A stretch of DNA of 64,000 bases from Delphinus delphis (GCF_949987515.2 NC_082700.1:34807380-34871379), one strand, 5' to 3'; numbered from the stretch's first letter, positions 21,967 through 35,562 are shown. A program made the numbers and translations. The notes: generated by a model from the sequence alone, not told the origin.

Positions 21967-24589
21967 ATTCTAGCTGGAAGCTACCATGATGATCCTTGCA
22001 GGCTGAAGCTCTGCAGTGTGTAATCCACTAAAGGACATCTGGGAACCAGAGGAAGTCACCTCTAGTGATCTCAGCTGGCTGCCCACAGCAACTAAGAGAG
22101 AACAATAGCTTCTCCTATTCTTTTTTGGGAAAAGAGCTTTAGGTTTCTCTCCAGGGAAGAATGTGAATGCAGATGATGTGGCATTGACAATAATCAATCT
22201 GCTATGCGAGTTTACTTAGAGTAGTTATAGTTCAAACACAAATATTTATTATGATATTTTACTGCATAGATAGTTTGTATTTGGTACTTAAATATCATCA
22301 TTTTTATGAATGCATATTATTCCATTAACCTAATTTTTAATATATATTTTCTACCTCTTCTCCTATTATTGGATACCTAGGTTTCTTAAAAAAGTATGCC
22401 AAATAAAATGAATGGAATAAAACATTAAGGAAGTAGAAGGAAAGTATTATTAAAGATGATTTTCCAAGTAAAATAAAATGTAAGATAGCCAAAGCAAACA
22501 AAAAGAAAAGCACAAAAAAGATGGGAGTATGAAAACTTTAATTTCAGTATTTACTGAAATTAAAGTTCTCACTGTAGAAGAAAATATAAATACATTTGCA
22601 TATGTCCTAATTTCCTTTAAGGGAAGAGATGGATGGGGATATTGTAAAGTAACTTTCATTTAACTAACAATCAATGTCATTTACATGAAGCTCTGTACAG
22701 AATAAACATAGCACTTCTCATATGATTTTAGTTCTAGAGTACTTTTTCGTACATACCATTTATCCATGAAGATTGAGTATGGCCTTTTACAATCACATTT
22801 GGAAAATGAGTAGTTGAGAAATCAAGCCTACTCTATAAAAAATACTGTTGCAGGACCCATTTGTCAACCACAATATATGATTCTTTTGTATCGATCTGTC
22901 ACCATAACTTTCTTAGTGGGCTTGCAACTTCACTCATCTATCTTTATCTGCTATGAAATTTTCATGTTTTATTAGTTCTATAGCACAATAAAACAAATGG
23001 ATACTTTATGGTTTCCAATTGAAAATGAATGTTTCATGGAGAGCATTTTTCTTTTCACTGAACCAGCTGAACTACAAGCATATGATTACTTTTCTTTGTG
23101 TCTACACATTTTTAATAGGAAAAAAACCTGCTTAAGTCAGTTTGGTTACTATTCAAGAAAAACTGCACTACGTTGCTAAGTTATATTCTTCTTAGAGTCA
23201 TATTACTCCAATGAACACTTGGAATGAGCATTGAAATCTCTAGGAAATCTGTATTGTTAGCCATGTGGTTGGAGATGAAAGGTAGCAGTAAGTTTGTGTA
23301 GGACTAGGTATCATAAGACTTCCGGAGAATTGAAGTCAATCCAATTCCTTTTCCTAGTTTAAACATTTTTCCTTTCCTTTTCCAAATAACTGATTTTCAT
23401 TTACTAATTTGGGATTTAAAATCCCATTTAGTGTTTAATAAATCATTTTTGAATGAACAAATTATAAAACATTTTAAGACAATAGAACACCTAAATGAGA
23501 GTATTTTGATTAATGTAATTTCATATATAAATTTGTATTATTTATTGTAATAAATATTTATAAAAGACATACATTTTATTATACTTATTTCTCCCTCATA
23601 AATAATAATTATGCAGATCTGATTATCAATTTCTTATAAGCTCAATGTTCATTTGTTCACTAATTATTGTTTTGATCTTCCAGTCTCTTTACATTAATTG
23701 ATTTACACTTCTGGTAAATGTTTATCTTAACTTTATGGTTCTTTAGTTTAATAAAATGTCCATTGTCCCAGAGAATAACTTTTTTTGGTGATTTTTTTCT
23801 TTATCCTCCACATCCTTGTTTACATGAGTCAGCAATATCCTTATTTTGTTTATAACTTACACATTCATCATTGTCTCTCAAACCTTAAAGATCTGGGTCA
23901 TGGATTTGGTCATAACACTAAATATTGGGTAAAATGGATAATAATTTTAGAATATTAACATTACATTTCTGTTCAAATTTTATAGTTTAATTCCCATGTT
24001 AAGAAACAAGACTTGATATCTCAAAGCAATTTTTTCTAGAAAAAGTACATGTTTCAATTATAATAACTAGGCAATCATGCTATATTCTCTGGGTAGGAGA
24101 AAACATGCAAAAATTATTCAGGCACAGAGATGGAAAAGTTTACTTCCTCTCACCTAGGGAGCATATGATTTTAAAAAAAGTAGGAAGAAAGAAAAAAATT
24201 ATGGTCACCATTAAGAATTTTAGTGGATTGAAAGCGGTTGGATGAAACAACTAAGCAGAATCACCTAATACTACAAGTAAGAGATTCAGGAGAATAAAAC
24301 TGGCAACTTGGTGTTATAGAAAAAGATCCCTAGATAACACTCTTAACCCTCTCACACCTCCTTTGTATCATAGAAGTTATTCAGGAATTTGACAATTAAA
24401 GAGACAATCAGCTATCCTGGTACAGTGGCTAAAGAGACCTTCAAAGAAGAAGAAGAATGCTATTAGAGTTGCTGGAAAATTGGATTGATGAACTAGGAAA
24501 ACAACTTGACATGTAGGGTTATCTACAGGACCTGTGTGGGTCATGGTCAGATGAATCCAGCAACAGAGGTCTCCGTGAATAATTCTTTT
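21967..24589. other. Nothing recognised over ~2.6 kb
   Basis: AT-rich single-copy-looking DNA. Open frames stay under ~80 codons and no named repeat was found. A self-complementary 'tttcagtatttactgaaa' lies near 22542-22559. Confidence 0.55.
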
Positions 24590-24925
24590 TTAAATTAATT
24601 TTTATTGTATAGTTGCTTTACAATATTGTATTAGTTTCTACTGTACAGCAAAATGAATCAGCTATGTGTATACATATATCCCCTGTTTTTTGGATTTCCC
24701 TCCCAGTTAGGTCATCACACTGAATTAAGTAGAGTTTCCTGTGCTATACAGTATGTTCTCATTAGTTATCTATGTTATACATGGTATTGATATCAATAGT
24801 GTATATGTGTCAATCTCAATCTCCCAATTCCTCCCACCCTCACCTTTTCCCCTTGGAATCCATACATTTGTTCTTCACGTCTTCTCTATTTCTGCTTTGC
24901 AAATAAGATCATCTATACTGTTCTT

Positions 24926-27909
24926 CTAGATTCCACATATATGCATTAATATGAGATATCTATTTTTCTCTTTCTGACTTACTTCACTCTGTATGACACT
25001 CTCTAGGTCCATGCTCATCTCTACAAATGACCCAATTTCATTACTTTTTATGGCTGAGTAATACTCCATTGTATATATGTACCAAATCTTCTTTATCCAT
25101 TCCTCTGTTGATGGACAGTTAGGTTGCTTCCACATCCTGGCTATTGTAAACAGTACTGCAGTGAACATAGTCATACATGTGTCTTTTTGAATTATGGTGT
25201 TCTCTGGGTATATGCCCAGTAGTGGGATTGCTGGGTCATATGGTAGTTCTATTTTTAGTTTCTTAAGGCACCTCCATACTGCTTCCAAAGTGGATGTATC
25301 AATTTGCATTCCCACCAACAGTGTAAAAGAGTCCCATTTTCTCCACATCCTGTCCAGCATTTATTGTTGTAGATTTTTGGATGATGGCCATTCTGACCAG
25401 TGGGAGGTGATACTTCATTGTAGTTTCACTTGCATTTCTCTAATAATTAGTGATGTTGAGCATCTTTTCATGTGTTTGTTGGTCATCTGTATGTCTTCTT
25501 TGGAGAAATGGCTATTTAAATCTTCTGTCCTTTTTTGGATTGGGTTATTTGTTTTTTTGATAGGGAAGTGCATGTGTTGCTTGTATATTTTGGTGATTAA
25601 TCCTTTCTCAATTGCTTTGTTTGCAACAATTTTTTCCCATTCTGAGAGTTGCCTTTTGTCTTGTTTATGGTTTCCTTTGCTGCGCAAAAGATTTTAATTT
25701 TCATTAGGTCCCATTTGTTTATTTTTGTTTTTATTTTTGTTACTCTAGGAGGTGGGTCAAAAAAGATCTTGCTGTTATTTATGTCAAAGAGTGTTCAGCC
25801 TATGTTTTCCTCTAAGAGTTTTATAGTCTCTGGTCTTACATTTAGGTCTTTAATCCATTTTGAGTTTATTTTTATGTATGGTGTTAGGGAGTGTTCTAAT
25901 TTCACTCATTTACATGTAGCTGTCCAGTTTTCCCAGCACCATTTATTGAAGAGGCTGTCTTTTGTTCATTGTATATTTTCCCTCCTTTGTCATAGATTAG
26001 GTGACCATAGGTGCATAGGTTTATCTCTGGGCTTTCTATCCTGTTCCATTGAACTATCTTTCTGTTTTTGTGTCAGTGCCATACTGTCTTGATTACTGTT
26101 GCTTTGTAGTATAGTCTGAAATCAGGAAGCCTAATTCCTCTGGCTCTGTTTTTCTTTCTCAATATTGCTTTTGTGTTTCCATACAAATTGTGAAATTTTC
26201 TGTTCTAGTTCTGTGAGAAATGCCATTGTTAATTTGATAGGGATTGCATTGAATCTGTAGATTGCTTTAGGTAGTATAGTCATTTTCACAATATTGATTC
26301 TTCCAATCCAAGAACATAGTATATCTCTCCAACTGTTTGTGTCATCTTTGATTTATTTTATCAGTATCTTATAATTTTCTGTTTACAAGTCTTTTGCCTC
26401 CTTAGGTAAGTTTATTCTTAGGTATCTTATTCTTTTTGTTGTAGTGGTAAATGGAATTGTTTCCTTAATTTCTCTTTCTGATCTTTCGTTGTTAATGTAT
26501 AGGAATGCAAGAGATTTCTGTGTATTAATTTTGTATCCTGAGACTATAACAAATTCATTGATTAACTCTAGTAGTTTTCTGGTGGCATCTTTAGGGTTTT
26601 CTATGTATCACATCATCTGCAAAGTATCACGTCATCTGCAAAGACTGACAGTTTTACTTCTTCTTTTCCAATTTGGATTCTTTTTTTTTTTTTTCTCTGA
26701 TTGCAATGGTTAGAACCTCCTAAATTATATTGAATAATAGTGGCAAGAGTGGCAAGGCAAGAGTTGCCTTGTTCCTGATCTTAGAGACAATGTTTTCAGT
26801 TTTTCACCATTGAGAATAATGTTTGCAGTCAGTTTTTCATATATGGTCTTTATTATGTTGAGTTAAGTTCCCTCTATGCCCACTTTCTGGAGAGTTTTTA
26901 TCATAAATGAGTATTGAATTTTGTCAAAAGTTTTTCTGCATCTATTGAGAAGATCATATGGTTTTTATTCTTCAATTTGTTAATATGGTGCATTGCATTG
27001 ATTGATTTGCATATATTGAAGAATCTTGCATCCCTGGGATAAATCCAGCTTGGTCATGGTGTATAATCCTTTTAATGTGTTGTTGGATTCAGTTTGCTAG
27101 TATTTTGTTGAGGATTTTTGTATATATATTCATCAGTGATATTGGCCTTTAATTTTCTTTTTTTTTTTTGTGATATCTTTGTCTGGTTTTGGTATCAGGG
27201 TGACATTGGCCTCATAGAATGAGCTTGGGAGTGTTCCTCTCTGCAACTTTTGGAAGAGTTTGAGAAATATATGTGTTAGCTCTTCTCTAAATGTTTGATA
27301 GAATTCCCTGTGAAGCCAAGTGGTCCTGTTGGCTGTTGTTTCTTAGAAGAATTTTTTTACTGTTTTTTTTTAGAAAATTTTTAATCACAGTTTCAATTTC
27401 ATTACTTGTGATTGGTCTGTTCCTTTTTTTCTTTTTCTTTCTGGTTCAGTCTTGGAAAGTTTTACTTTTCAAAGAATTTGTCCATTTCTCACAGGTTGTC
27501 CATTTTATTGGCATATAGTTCCTTGTAGTAGTCTTTTATGATCCTTTGTATTTCTGTGGTGTCAGTTGTAACTTCTCCTTTTTCATTTCTAATTTTATTG
27601 ATTTGAGTCCTCTCTCTCTTTTTCTTGATGAGTCTGGCTAAAGGTTTATCAATTTTATTTATCTTCTCAAAGAACCAGCTTTTTGTTTTATTGATCTTTG
27701 CTATTGTTTCCTTCATTTCTATTTCATTAATTTCTGTTCTGATCTTTAGGATTTCTTTCCTTATAAGTTTTCAACTATGCTGTCTCTTGTAGACAGCATA
27801 TATACAGTTCTTGTTTTTGTATCCATTCAGCTAGTCTGTGTCATTTGGTTAGAGCACTTGATCCATTTACATTTAAGGTAATTACCGATTTGTATGTTTC
27901 TATTACCAT
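24926..27909 (-). pseudogene. L1 ORF2 relic, endonuclease mostly deleted
   Basis: The C-terminal part is readable at 25360-24926 ('[17 protein letters not shown]' to 'LMHICGI' and a TAG stop). The region between 25690 and 27720 covers the reverse transcriptase and thumb, with many frameshifts. At 27766-27786 the RT-proximal segment (ending 'ggatttctttcctt') runs straight into 'ctcttgtagacagcatatat', which in an intact L1 lies ~0.9 kb further upstream, so nearly the whole endonuclease domain is gone. The 5' start would be at the ATG near 27909. Confidence 0.85.
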
Positions 27910-27967
27910 TTTCTTAATTCTTTTGGGTTTGTTCTTGCACGTCTTTTTCTTCTCTTGTATTTCCTGC

Positions 27968-28839
27968 CTAGAGAAATTCCTTTAGCATTTGTTGTAAAGC
28001 TGATTTGGTGGTGCAGAATTCTCTTAGCTTTTGCTTGTCTGTAAAGCTTTTGCTTTCTCTGTTAAATCTGAATGAGGTCCTTGCTGGGTAGAGTAATCTT
28101 GGTTGTAGTTTTTTCCCTTTCATTGCTTTAAATATGTCCTGCCACTCCCTTCTGGCTTGCAAAGTTTCTGCTGAAAAGCAGCTGATTATCATATGGGGAT
28201 TCCCTTGTATGTTAATTGTTGACTTTTCCTTGCTGCTTTTATTATTTTTTTTTTGTATTTAATTTTTGTTATCTTGATTAATATGTGTCTCAGCTTGGTC
28301 TCCTTGGATTTATCCTGTATGGGGCTTTCTGCACTTCCTAGACTTGATTGACCATTTCCTTTCCCATGTTAGGGAAGTATTCAACTATAATCTCTTTAAA
28401 TATTTTCTCAGTCCCTATCCCTTTCTTTTCTTCTTCTGAGACCACTATAAATCAAATGTTGGTGCATTTAATGTTGCCCCAGAAGTCTCTGAGACTGTCC
28501 TCATTTCTTTACATTCTTTTTTTCCCTTATTCTGCTTCCTGGCAGTTATTTCCACCATTCTATCTTCCAGCTCACTTATCCATTCTTATGACTCAGTTAT
28601 TCTGCTATTGATTCCTTCTAGTGTATTTTTTCATTTCAGTTATTGTGTTGTTCATCACTGATTGTTCATTCTTCTACGTCCTTGTTAAACATTTCTTGTA
28701 TCTTCTCGATGCATGACCCCATTTTATTTCCAAGATCTTGGATCATCTTTACTATCATTACTCTGAATTATTTTTCAGGTAGCTTGCCTATTTCCTATTT
28801 ATTTATTTGGTCTTGTGGAATTTTACCTTGCTTTTTCAT
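27968..28839 (-). pseudogene. L1 ORF1 relic
   Basis: An ATG at 28839-28837 starts MKKQGKIPQDQ, soon followed by an in-frame stop. The coiled-coil part ('MIQDLGNKMGSCIEK') lies near 28750. The C-terminal RNA-binding part ('LLYPARTSFRFNRESKSF') is readable at 28192-27968 up to a TAG stop. Several frameshifts; non-functional. Confidence 0.85.
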
Positions 28840-31292
28840 CTGCAACATATTTCTCTGTCATCTCTTTTTGTCTAACCTATTGTGTTTATGGTCTCCTTTC
28901 CTCAGGCTGCAGGGTCATAGTTCCTCTTCCTTCTGTTGTCTGCTCCCTGGTGAGTGAGTTTGGTCGAGGGGCTTGTGTAGGCTTCCTGGTGGGAGACACT
29001 GGTGCCTGCACTTTGGTGGATGGAGCTGAGTCTTTTCCCTCTGAAGGGCAGAGCCCCATCAAGTGTGGTTTGGGGTGTCTGTGAGCTTAGTATGATTTTA
29101 GATAGCCTGTCTGCTGATGTGAGGGGCTGTTTTTCTTTCTTGCTGGTTGTTTGGCATGAGGTTTCCAGCACTGGAGACTGACGGCAGCTGTGTTGGGTCA
29201 GGTCTTGTTGAAATAGATACCTCTGGGAGAGTGCACAGCAATTAATATTCCTTGGGCCTGGGAATTCTCTGGCTGTCCAGCATCCTGGACTCTGTGCTCC
29301 CACCCCAGAGGCCTAGGCCAGATTCCTGGCTGGAGAACCAAGAGCCTGCAAGCTATACAGTGCAGCCAGAGAAAAAAGAAAGAAAAGGAGAAAAAGAGAA
29401 AAAAGAAAATAGACAAACAAAACCCAAGACAAATAGCAAAAAAAAACCAAACAAACAAACAAGCAAACAGCAGCAACAAAAACACAACACACACACACAC
29501 ACACACACACTGAGAGAGAAAAGAAAAACAGAAAAAGAAATAAAATTAAAAAATTTAAAAGTATAAAAAAACAAGAGAACAAACAAAGAAAAGAATCCAA
29601 AAATGAGAACAGTTAATAAGGACTAAACTAACAAAAACAAAAACCAAAAAATAAAACAAAAACAGAAAGCAAACAAAACATGAAGAAAACAAAATACACA
29701 CATAAAAATAATAGAAAATTAAAGAAAAAATAAAATAAAAACTGAAAAAAATCACAAAACTACAAAAAAGTAAAGTAAAAATAGAAAAAAAATTAAAATA
29801 ATAAAAGATAAAAAAAATAATAAAAGCAACAACACCAGCAACTGAACAAAATGGAACAAACAACAATAGTAATAAGGATATTTTCCTAGGGCCTCTTCTG
29901 TCAGTGTCCTTGCTCCCACAGGGAGCCAGAGCCAATGCCTGTCTCCCAAGGAGGCCTTTCAGTACTTTTAGGTAGGTCTCTGGACCTGCTGTTGGCACTG
30001 TGGGGTCAGCGCAGACTCTGACCTGGCCCTACTCCTGTGTGTACTTGCCTCCAAAGTCCACTGCTGTGAAGGCTAGACCAGTCTCAACTGTGGGAACACT
30101 TGTTGTTTATTCAGGTATTCCACAGATGCAGGATACACCAAGATGACCTTGGAAATTTAATCCATGACTTGTGCAGATGCCCAGAAAGATTTCTGTTCCT
30201 CTTCCTTAGTTGCACCACCCCTTTCGTTCAGCTTTGGTTTTGACCCCATCTCTGCATGTCCGCCACACTCAGGCATCTGTTCATTGCTCAGATGAGAGGG
30301 AGCAAAAGCAGTAGCTGCTTGGGGCACACTAACTCACTCAGGCTTGGGAGGGGTATGGCAGCCACAACTGAGGTGTGCATGAGTTGTCTGCAGCTGCAGG
30401 GACTGGGAGGCAGTTGCAACAGACTATGGCACGCTCCCTCTGAATGGAGTCCCTCCCAGTGCCTGTGGAGGCTGAAGAAACCTTCAGGTAGGGAAAGGGG
30501 TTGTAATGGCACAGCTGATTCCCAAAAAGGGTTGGGGATGGGTGGTGCTCAGGGCCCTGGAGCCCACGCAGGTGGAGAAGACCTCTCCTGAGGGGCAGGC
30601 AGGTCCACTCAGATGGGAGCCCCTCCCAGTGCCCATGGAAGCTGAAGAAGCGAGTGGGTGGGGAAAAGGGTTGTAATATCGACTCTGCCCCTTGAGCACC
30701 ACTCAACAATGATGTCTTGCTTCTATGGTGTGCTGGACCTTTTCTGCAGACTTTCCCAGTTTTAGAGCTCCTTACTCTTGTCCCTTCAGGCTGTCTTTTC
30801 ACAGTCAAAATCTGTCCCTTCCCTGGGTTCATGCTCCAAACCCCACTTTCCAGCATCCAGTCCCCCTTCAGAACATGAGACTCACGACTCAGGCTGGAAT
30901 GCAGAGCCACAGTGTACACCATGCGTGCAGTTCTTACTTTGTCCTGTCTTCCACAGACCATTCGCTGCATTCTCCTTTGATCCTTGAAAGTCCTTTTCTG
31001 TCCCAGCTGTGTTTCCCACTGTGAGGGAGTTTTCCTGAGTGCAGGGACCTCCCTTCACCTTCAGCTTCCCACCAGCGTTGCTCATCTCTTTTTTGATTCC
31101 TCTTTTCTTTTTTTCTTCTTTCTTTCATCCTACCTGGTTGCAAGGGGATTTTTCTTGTCCTTTTAAGTGTCTGAAATCTTCTGCTAATGTTCAGCAGGTG
31201 CTCTATAAGAATTGTACCATTTGTAGATGTATTCTTGATGTACTTGTGAGGAGCAACAAATTCTATGTCCTCTTATTCTGCTATCTTGACTC
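28840..31292 (-). promoter_or_regulatory. L1 5' UTR of the 24590-31292 element
   Basis: About 2.45 kb between ORF1 and the 5' terminus, related in layout to the 5' UTRs at 6749-8754 and 8905-10865 ('ccacagatgcaggatacacc' near 30121 matches 'ccacagatgcagggtacatc' near 9704). Longer than those mainly because of an enlarged A-rich block. Confidence 0.75.
29366..29878. repeat. A-rich low-complexity block in L1 5' UTR
   Basis: About 510 bases made almost entirely of A with C, G and T interruptions on the plus strand (poly-T-like in the L1 sense). Includes a (CA)n run at 29487-29510. The matching blocks in the young L1 (7270-7400, 9385-9530) are ~150 bases. Confidence 0.9.
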
Positions 31293-31589
31293 CTCCACCT
31301 CTATGACTTTTTTAAGGGAAGAGAACAAGTCAGAAATTTACTGGTCACAAATTTCCACAATAGGTGATATCAAGGCAAGTGGTGATTAAAAGTCAAAGTG
31401 ATACTGCTATCAAATTCAGAGGATCCCTATTCCAATGATTTAATTTAAGCCCCTCACAACTCCAATATACAAGAACTCAATGCACATAAAAGTAACTTAA
31501 AATATAGAAAGTCTAAAAGTCTGAGCATTTATCCAACCAAGAACAATCATCCAAGGAGACGATTTGAACTGATAAATATATATTTCTTT

Positions 31590-31965
31590 AAAATGTGTTT
31601 TATATTTTCTTTCAATTTTATTGAGATGTAATTGACATGGCACTATTTAAGCTGTACAGCATAATGGTATGACTCACATACATCATGAAATGATTATCAC
31701 AAAAAGTTTAGTGAACATGCATCATCTCATACAGATACAAAGTTAAAGAAAGAAAATATTTTCCTTGTGATGAGAACTCTTAGGATTTACTCTTTTAACA
31801 ATGTCCATATATAACATAGCAGTGTTAATTACATTGATCATGTTGTACTTTGTATCCCTAGTGCTTATTATCTTATAACTGGGAATTTGTACCTTTTGAC
31901 TGCCTTCATCTAATTCTGTGTCTCACTCTCACCACTTTGGATAACCACAAACCTGATCTCTTTTC
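31590..31965 (-). mobile_element. Old L1 3' end fragment
   Basis: 'ttttattgagatgtaattga' near 31617 through 'ggataaccacaaacctgatc' near 31939 is an antisense L1M-type 3' UTR. A separate L1 tail begins at ~31985. Confidence 0.75.
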
Positions 31966-31984
31966 TATGTGTTTGTTTGTTTGT

Positions 31985-32654
31985 TTTTGAAGTATAATTG
32001 ACTTACTACACTATGTTAGGTCCTGTTACACAACATGGTGATTCCATATTTTTATACATTTCAAAAAGTTCACCACAGTAAGTCTAGTTATTATATGTCA
32101 CCATACAATATATTACATAGTTATTGACTATATTCCCCACACTGTACACTGTACATTTCATACCCATGACTCATTTATTTTGCAACTGGAAGTGTGTATC
32201 TCTTAATCACTTATTTCTTTCCTTCTCACAACCCCCTCCCTCTGGCAGTCACCCCTTTGTTCTCTGTATCTATAACTCTTTTTCTGTTTTGTTATGTTTA
32301 TTCATCTGTTTTGTTTTTTAGATTTCACATACACTTGACAGCATGCAGTATTTTTATTTCTGTGTTTGCCTTATTTCACTTAGCATAATATGATCTATGT
32401 CCATCCATATCACAAATGGCAAGATATCATTCTTTTTTATGGCTGAGTAATATTCCATTATCTATATCTAATCTCACATCTTCTTTGTCCATTCATCTAT
32501 TGATGGGTACTTAGGCTGCTTCCATATCTTGGTTATTGTAAATAATGCTGAAATGAACATAGCAGTGAACATATCTTTTCTAATTAATGTTTTTGTTTTC
32601 TTCATATATATACCTAGGAGTAGGATTGCTGGATCATATGGAGTTCTATTTTTA
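31985..32654 (-). mobile_element. Old L1, left part (3' UTR and ORF2 C-terminus)
   Basis: Starts with 'gaagtataattgacttacta'. ORF2 C-terminal sequence appears near 32435 ('tatggctgagtaatattcc'). Interrupted at 32654 by a young L1 and resumed at 33276. Confidence 0.85.
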
Positions 32655-33275
32655 TTTATTTTTTTAATTTTTTTTGGCTTTTTTTTTTAACATCTTTATT
32701 GGGGTATAATTGCTTTACAATGGTGTGTTAGTTTCTGCTTTATAACAAAGTGAATCAGTCATACATAAACATATGTTCCCATGTCTTCCCTCTTGTGTCT
32801 CCCTCCCTCCCACCCTCCCTATCCCACCCCTCCAGGCTGTCACAAAGCACCGAGCCAATATCCCTGTGCCATGCGGCTGCTTCCCACTAGCTATCTACCT
32901 TACTATGTTTGTTAGTGTGTATATGCCCATGACTCTCTCTCGCCCTGTCACAGCTCACCCTTTCCCCTCCCCATAACCTCAAGTCCGTTCTCTAGGAGGT
33001 CTGCGTCTTTATTCCTGCCTTACCCCTAGGTTCTTCATGATATTTGTTTTTCCTTAAATTCCATATATATGTGTTAGCATATGGTATTTGTCTTTTTCTT
33101 TCTGACTTACTTCACTCTGTATGACAGACTCTAGGTCTATCCACCTCATTACAAAAGTTCAATTTCGTTTCTTTTTATGGCTGAGTAATATTCCATTGTA
33201 TATATGTGCCACATCTTCTTTATCCATTCATCCGATGATGGGCACTTAGGTTGTTTCCATGGAGTTCTATTTTTA
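32638..33275 (-). mobile_element. 5'-truncated young L1 with perfect 17-bp target duplication
   Basis: A ~600-bp 3' end of the same lineage as the L1 at 1591 (3' UTR plus the last ~70 codons of ORF2), truncated at ~33258. 'atggagttctattttta' occurs at 32638-32654 and again at 33259-33275, a perfect 17-bp duplication, so the insertion is comparatively recent. The tail is a T-rich run interrupted by 'ggc' (32655-32690). The G-rich (minus strand) motif is at 32801-32825. Confidence 0.93.
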
Positions 33276-35562
33276 GTTTTTGAGGAATCTCCAAGTTGTC
33301 TGAGTCCTTTGCATAATTTGAATATCAACCCATTATCATGTATATTGTTAAAAATATCTTCTCCTTTTCAGGAGGTGGATTTTTCATCTTGTTGATAGTT
33401 TCCTTCACTGTGCAAAATCTTTTTAGTCTGATGTAGTCCCATTTATTTTTGCTTTGATTTCCCTTGCCTGAGGATATTATCCAAAATAATCCAAAAATTG
33501 ATGTCAAAATCTTACTGCCTATGTTTTCTTCTAGAAGCTTTGTGGTTTCAGGTCTCACATTTAAGTCTTTAATCCATTTTGAACTTATTTTTGTGTATGA
33601 TGTGAAAGAGTAGTCCAGTATGATTCTTTTGCATGGAGCCCAGTTTTCCCAACACCATTTATTGAAGAGGCTGTTTTTCCCCATTGTATATTCTTATATA
33701 CTTTGTCATAGATTAACTGCCTATGTAAGTGGGAGTTCATTTTTGGGCTCTTTATTCTGTTCCATTGAAATATGTGTCTGTTTTTGTGCTAGTACCATAC
33801 TGTTTTGATGACTGTAGCTTTGTAGTAAACTGTGAAATTAGGGAGAGTGATACCTCCTGCTTTGTTTTTGTTTCTCAAGATTGTTTTGGCTATTTGGAGT
33901 CTTTTGTGTTTCCATTCAAATTTTAGAATTACTAGTTCTAGTTCTGTGAAAAAAGCCATTGGAATTTTTATAGGGATTGCATTGAATCCATAGATTGCCT
34001 TGGGTAGTATGGTCATTTTAACAATATTAATTCTTCCAACCCATGAACACACTTTATCTTTCCAACGATTTGTATCACCTTCAATTTCTTTCATCAGTGA
34101 CTTAAAGTTTTTGGAGTAATGGTCTTCTACATCCTTAGGTAGGTTTATTCCTAGGTATTTTCTTTTTGATGTGATTCTAAATAGGATTGTTATCTTAATT
34201 TCTTTTTCTGATAATTAGCTGTTAGTGTATAGAAATGCAACAGATTTCTGTATATTAATTTTGTATCCTGCAACTTTACCAAACTCATCGTGAATTCTGG
34301 TAGTTTTTTGGTGGTGTCTTTAGGATTTTCTATGTATACTATCATATCATATTGCATTTAAACAGTGATATTTTTACTTCTTTCTTTCCAATTTGTATTC
34401 CTTTATTTCTTTTTCTTGTCTGATTGGCTAGGACTTCCAAAACAATGTCAAATAAAAGTGGCAAAAGTGGGCATCCTTAAAAGAAATGCTTCAAGCTTTT
34501 CACCATTGAGTATGATGTTGGCTGTGGGCTCCTCACAAATGGCCTTTATTATGTTTAGATATATTCCCACTATACTCATCTTGCTGAAAGTTTAATTGAT
34601 AAATGGATATTGAATTTTGTCAAAATAGTTTTTTCTGCATCTATTGAGATGATCATATAATTTTTATTTTTCAATTTGTTAATGTGGTCTATCACACTGA
34701 TTTGTGAATATTGAATCATCCTTGCATCCCTGCAATAAATCTCACTTGACCATGGTGTATGATTCTTTCAATGTATTGTTGAATTCCATTTGCTGATATT
34801 TTGTTCAGGATTTTTGCTTTTATGTGTGTCAATGATATTGGCTGTAATTTTCATTTTTTGTAGTCTGATTTTCATATCAGAGTGAGGCCAGCCTTGTAGA
34901 ATGAGTTTGGAAGTTCCTCCCTCTGCAAGTTTTTGGAATAGTTTGAGAAGAATAGATTTTAAATCTACTCTTAATATTTGGTAGAATTCAGCTGTGAAGC
35001 CATCTGGTCCTGGAATTTTGTTTCTTGGGAGGTATTTTATTACTAATTCAACTTAATTATTTGTACTTGGTCCATTCATATTTTCTATTTCTTCCTTGTT
35101 CAGTCTTGGGATATTGTATATTTCTAGGAATTTTTCCATTTCTTCCAAGTTGTTCATTTTATTGGCATAAAATTATTTATAGTAATATTTATAATCCTTT
35201 GTAGTTCTGTAGTGTCAGTTGTAACTTCTCCTCTTTCTTTTCTGATTTTATTGATTTTGGCCCCCTCTCTTTTTTCCTGATGAGTCTGCCTAAATTTTTA
35301 TCAATTTTGTTTATCTTTTTAAAGAACCAGCATTAACTTCATTGATCTTTTCTATTGTCTTTTTTTCAGTCTCTATGTCATTTATGTATCATTTGATCTT
35401 TATGATTTCTTTCCTTCTAATTTTGGATTTTGTTTGTTCTTTGTCTAGCTATTTTAGGTGTAAGGTTAGGTTCTTCATTTGAGTTTTTTCTTGTTTCCTG
35501 AGGTAGGTTTGTATCACTATAAACTTCCCTCTTAGAACTCTTTTTGCTGCAACCCATAGGTG
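33276..35562 (-). mobile_element. Old L1, right part (reverse transcriptase region)
   Basis: Continues the L1 cut at 32654. Minus-strand peptides include '[11 protein letters not shown]' near 33640 and '[18 protein letters not shown]' near 34010. RT-region DNA ('gaagccatctggtcctgga' near 34998) follows, up to 'ctgcaacccatagg' at 35562, where the element ends in front of the endonuclease half. Frame destroyed. Confidence 0.85.

Larger units (their letters stand above)
24590..31292 (-). mobile_element. Older near full-length L1, endonuclease region deleted
   Basis: Minus-strand L1 with its 3' end at ~24590 ('tttattgtatagttgctttac') and 5' terminus near 31292 ('ctgctatcttgactcc', a decayed start site). 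The 3' UTR belongs to a different lineage from the copies at 1591, 32655 and 63811, and matches the piece at 37951-38325. ORF2 and ORF1 are both present in part. Length is ~6.7 kb after loss of about 0.9 kb near 27770. I could not find a convincing target duplication. Confidence 0.88.

Noticed and set aside
28902..29303. Host protein-coding exon (133-codon minus-strand frame)
   Set aside because: It lies in the 5' UTR of the 24590-31292 L1 and matches the equivalent region of the other L1 5' UTRs.
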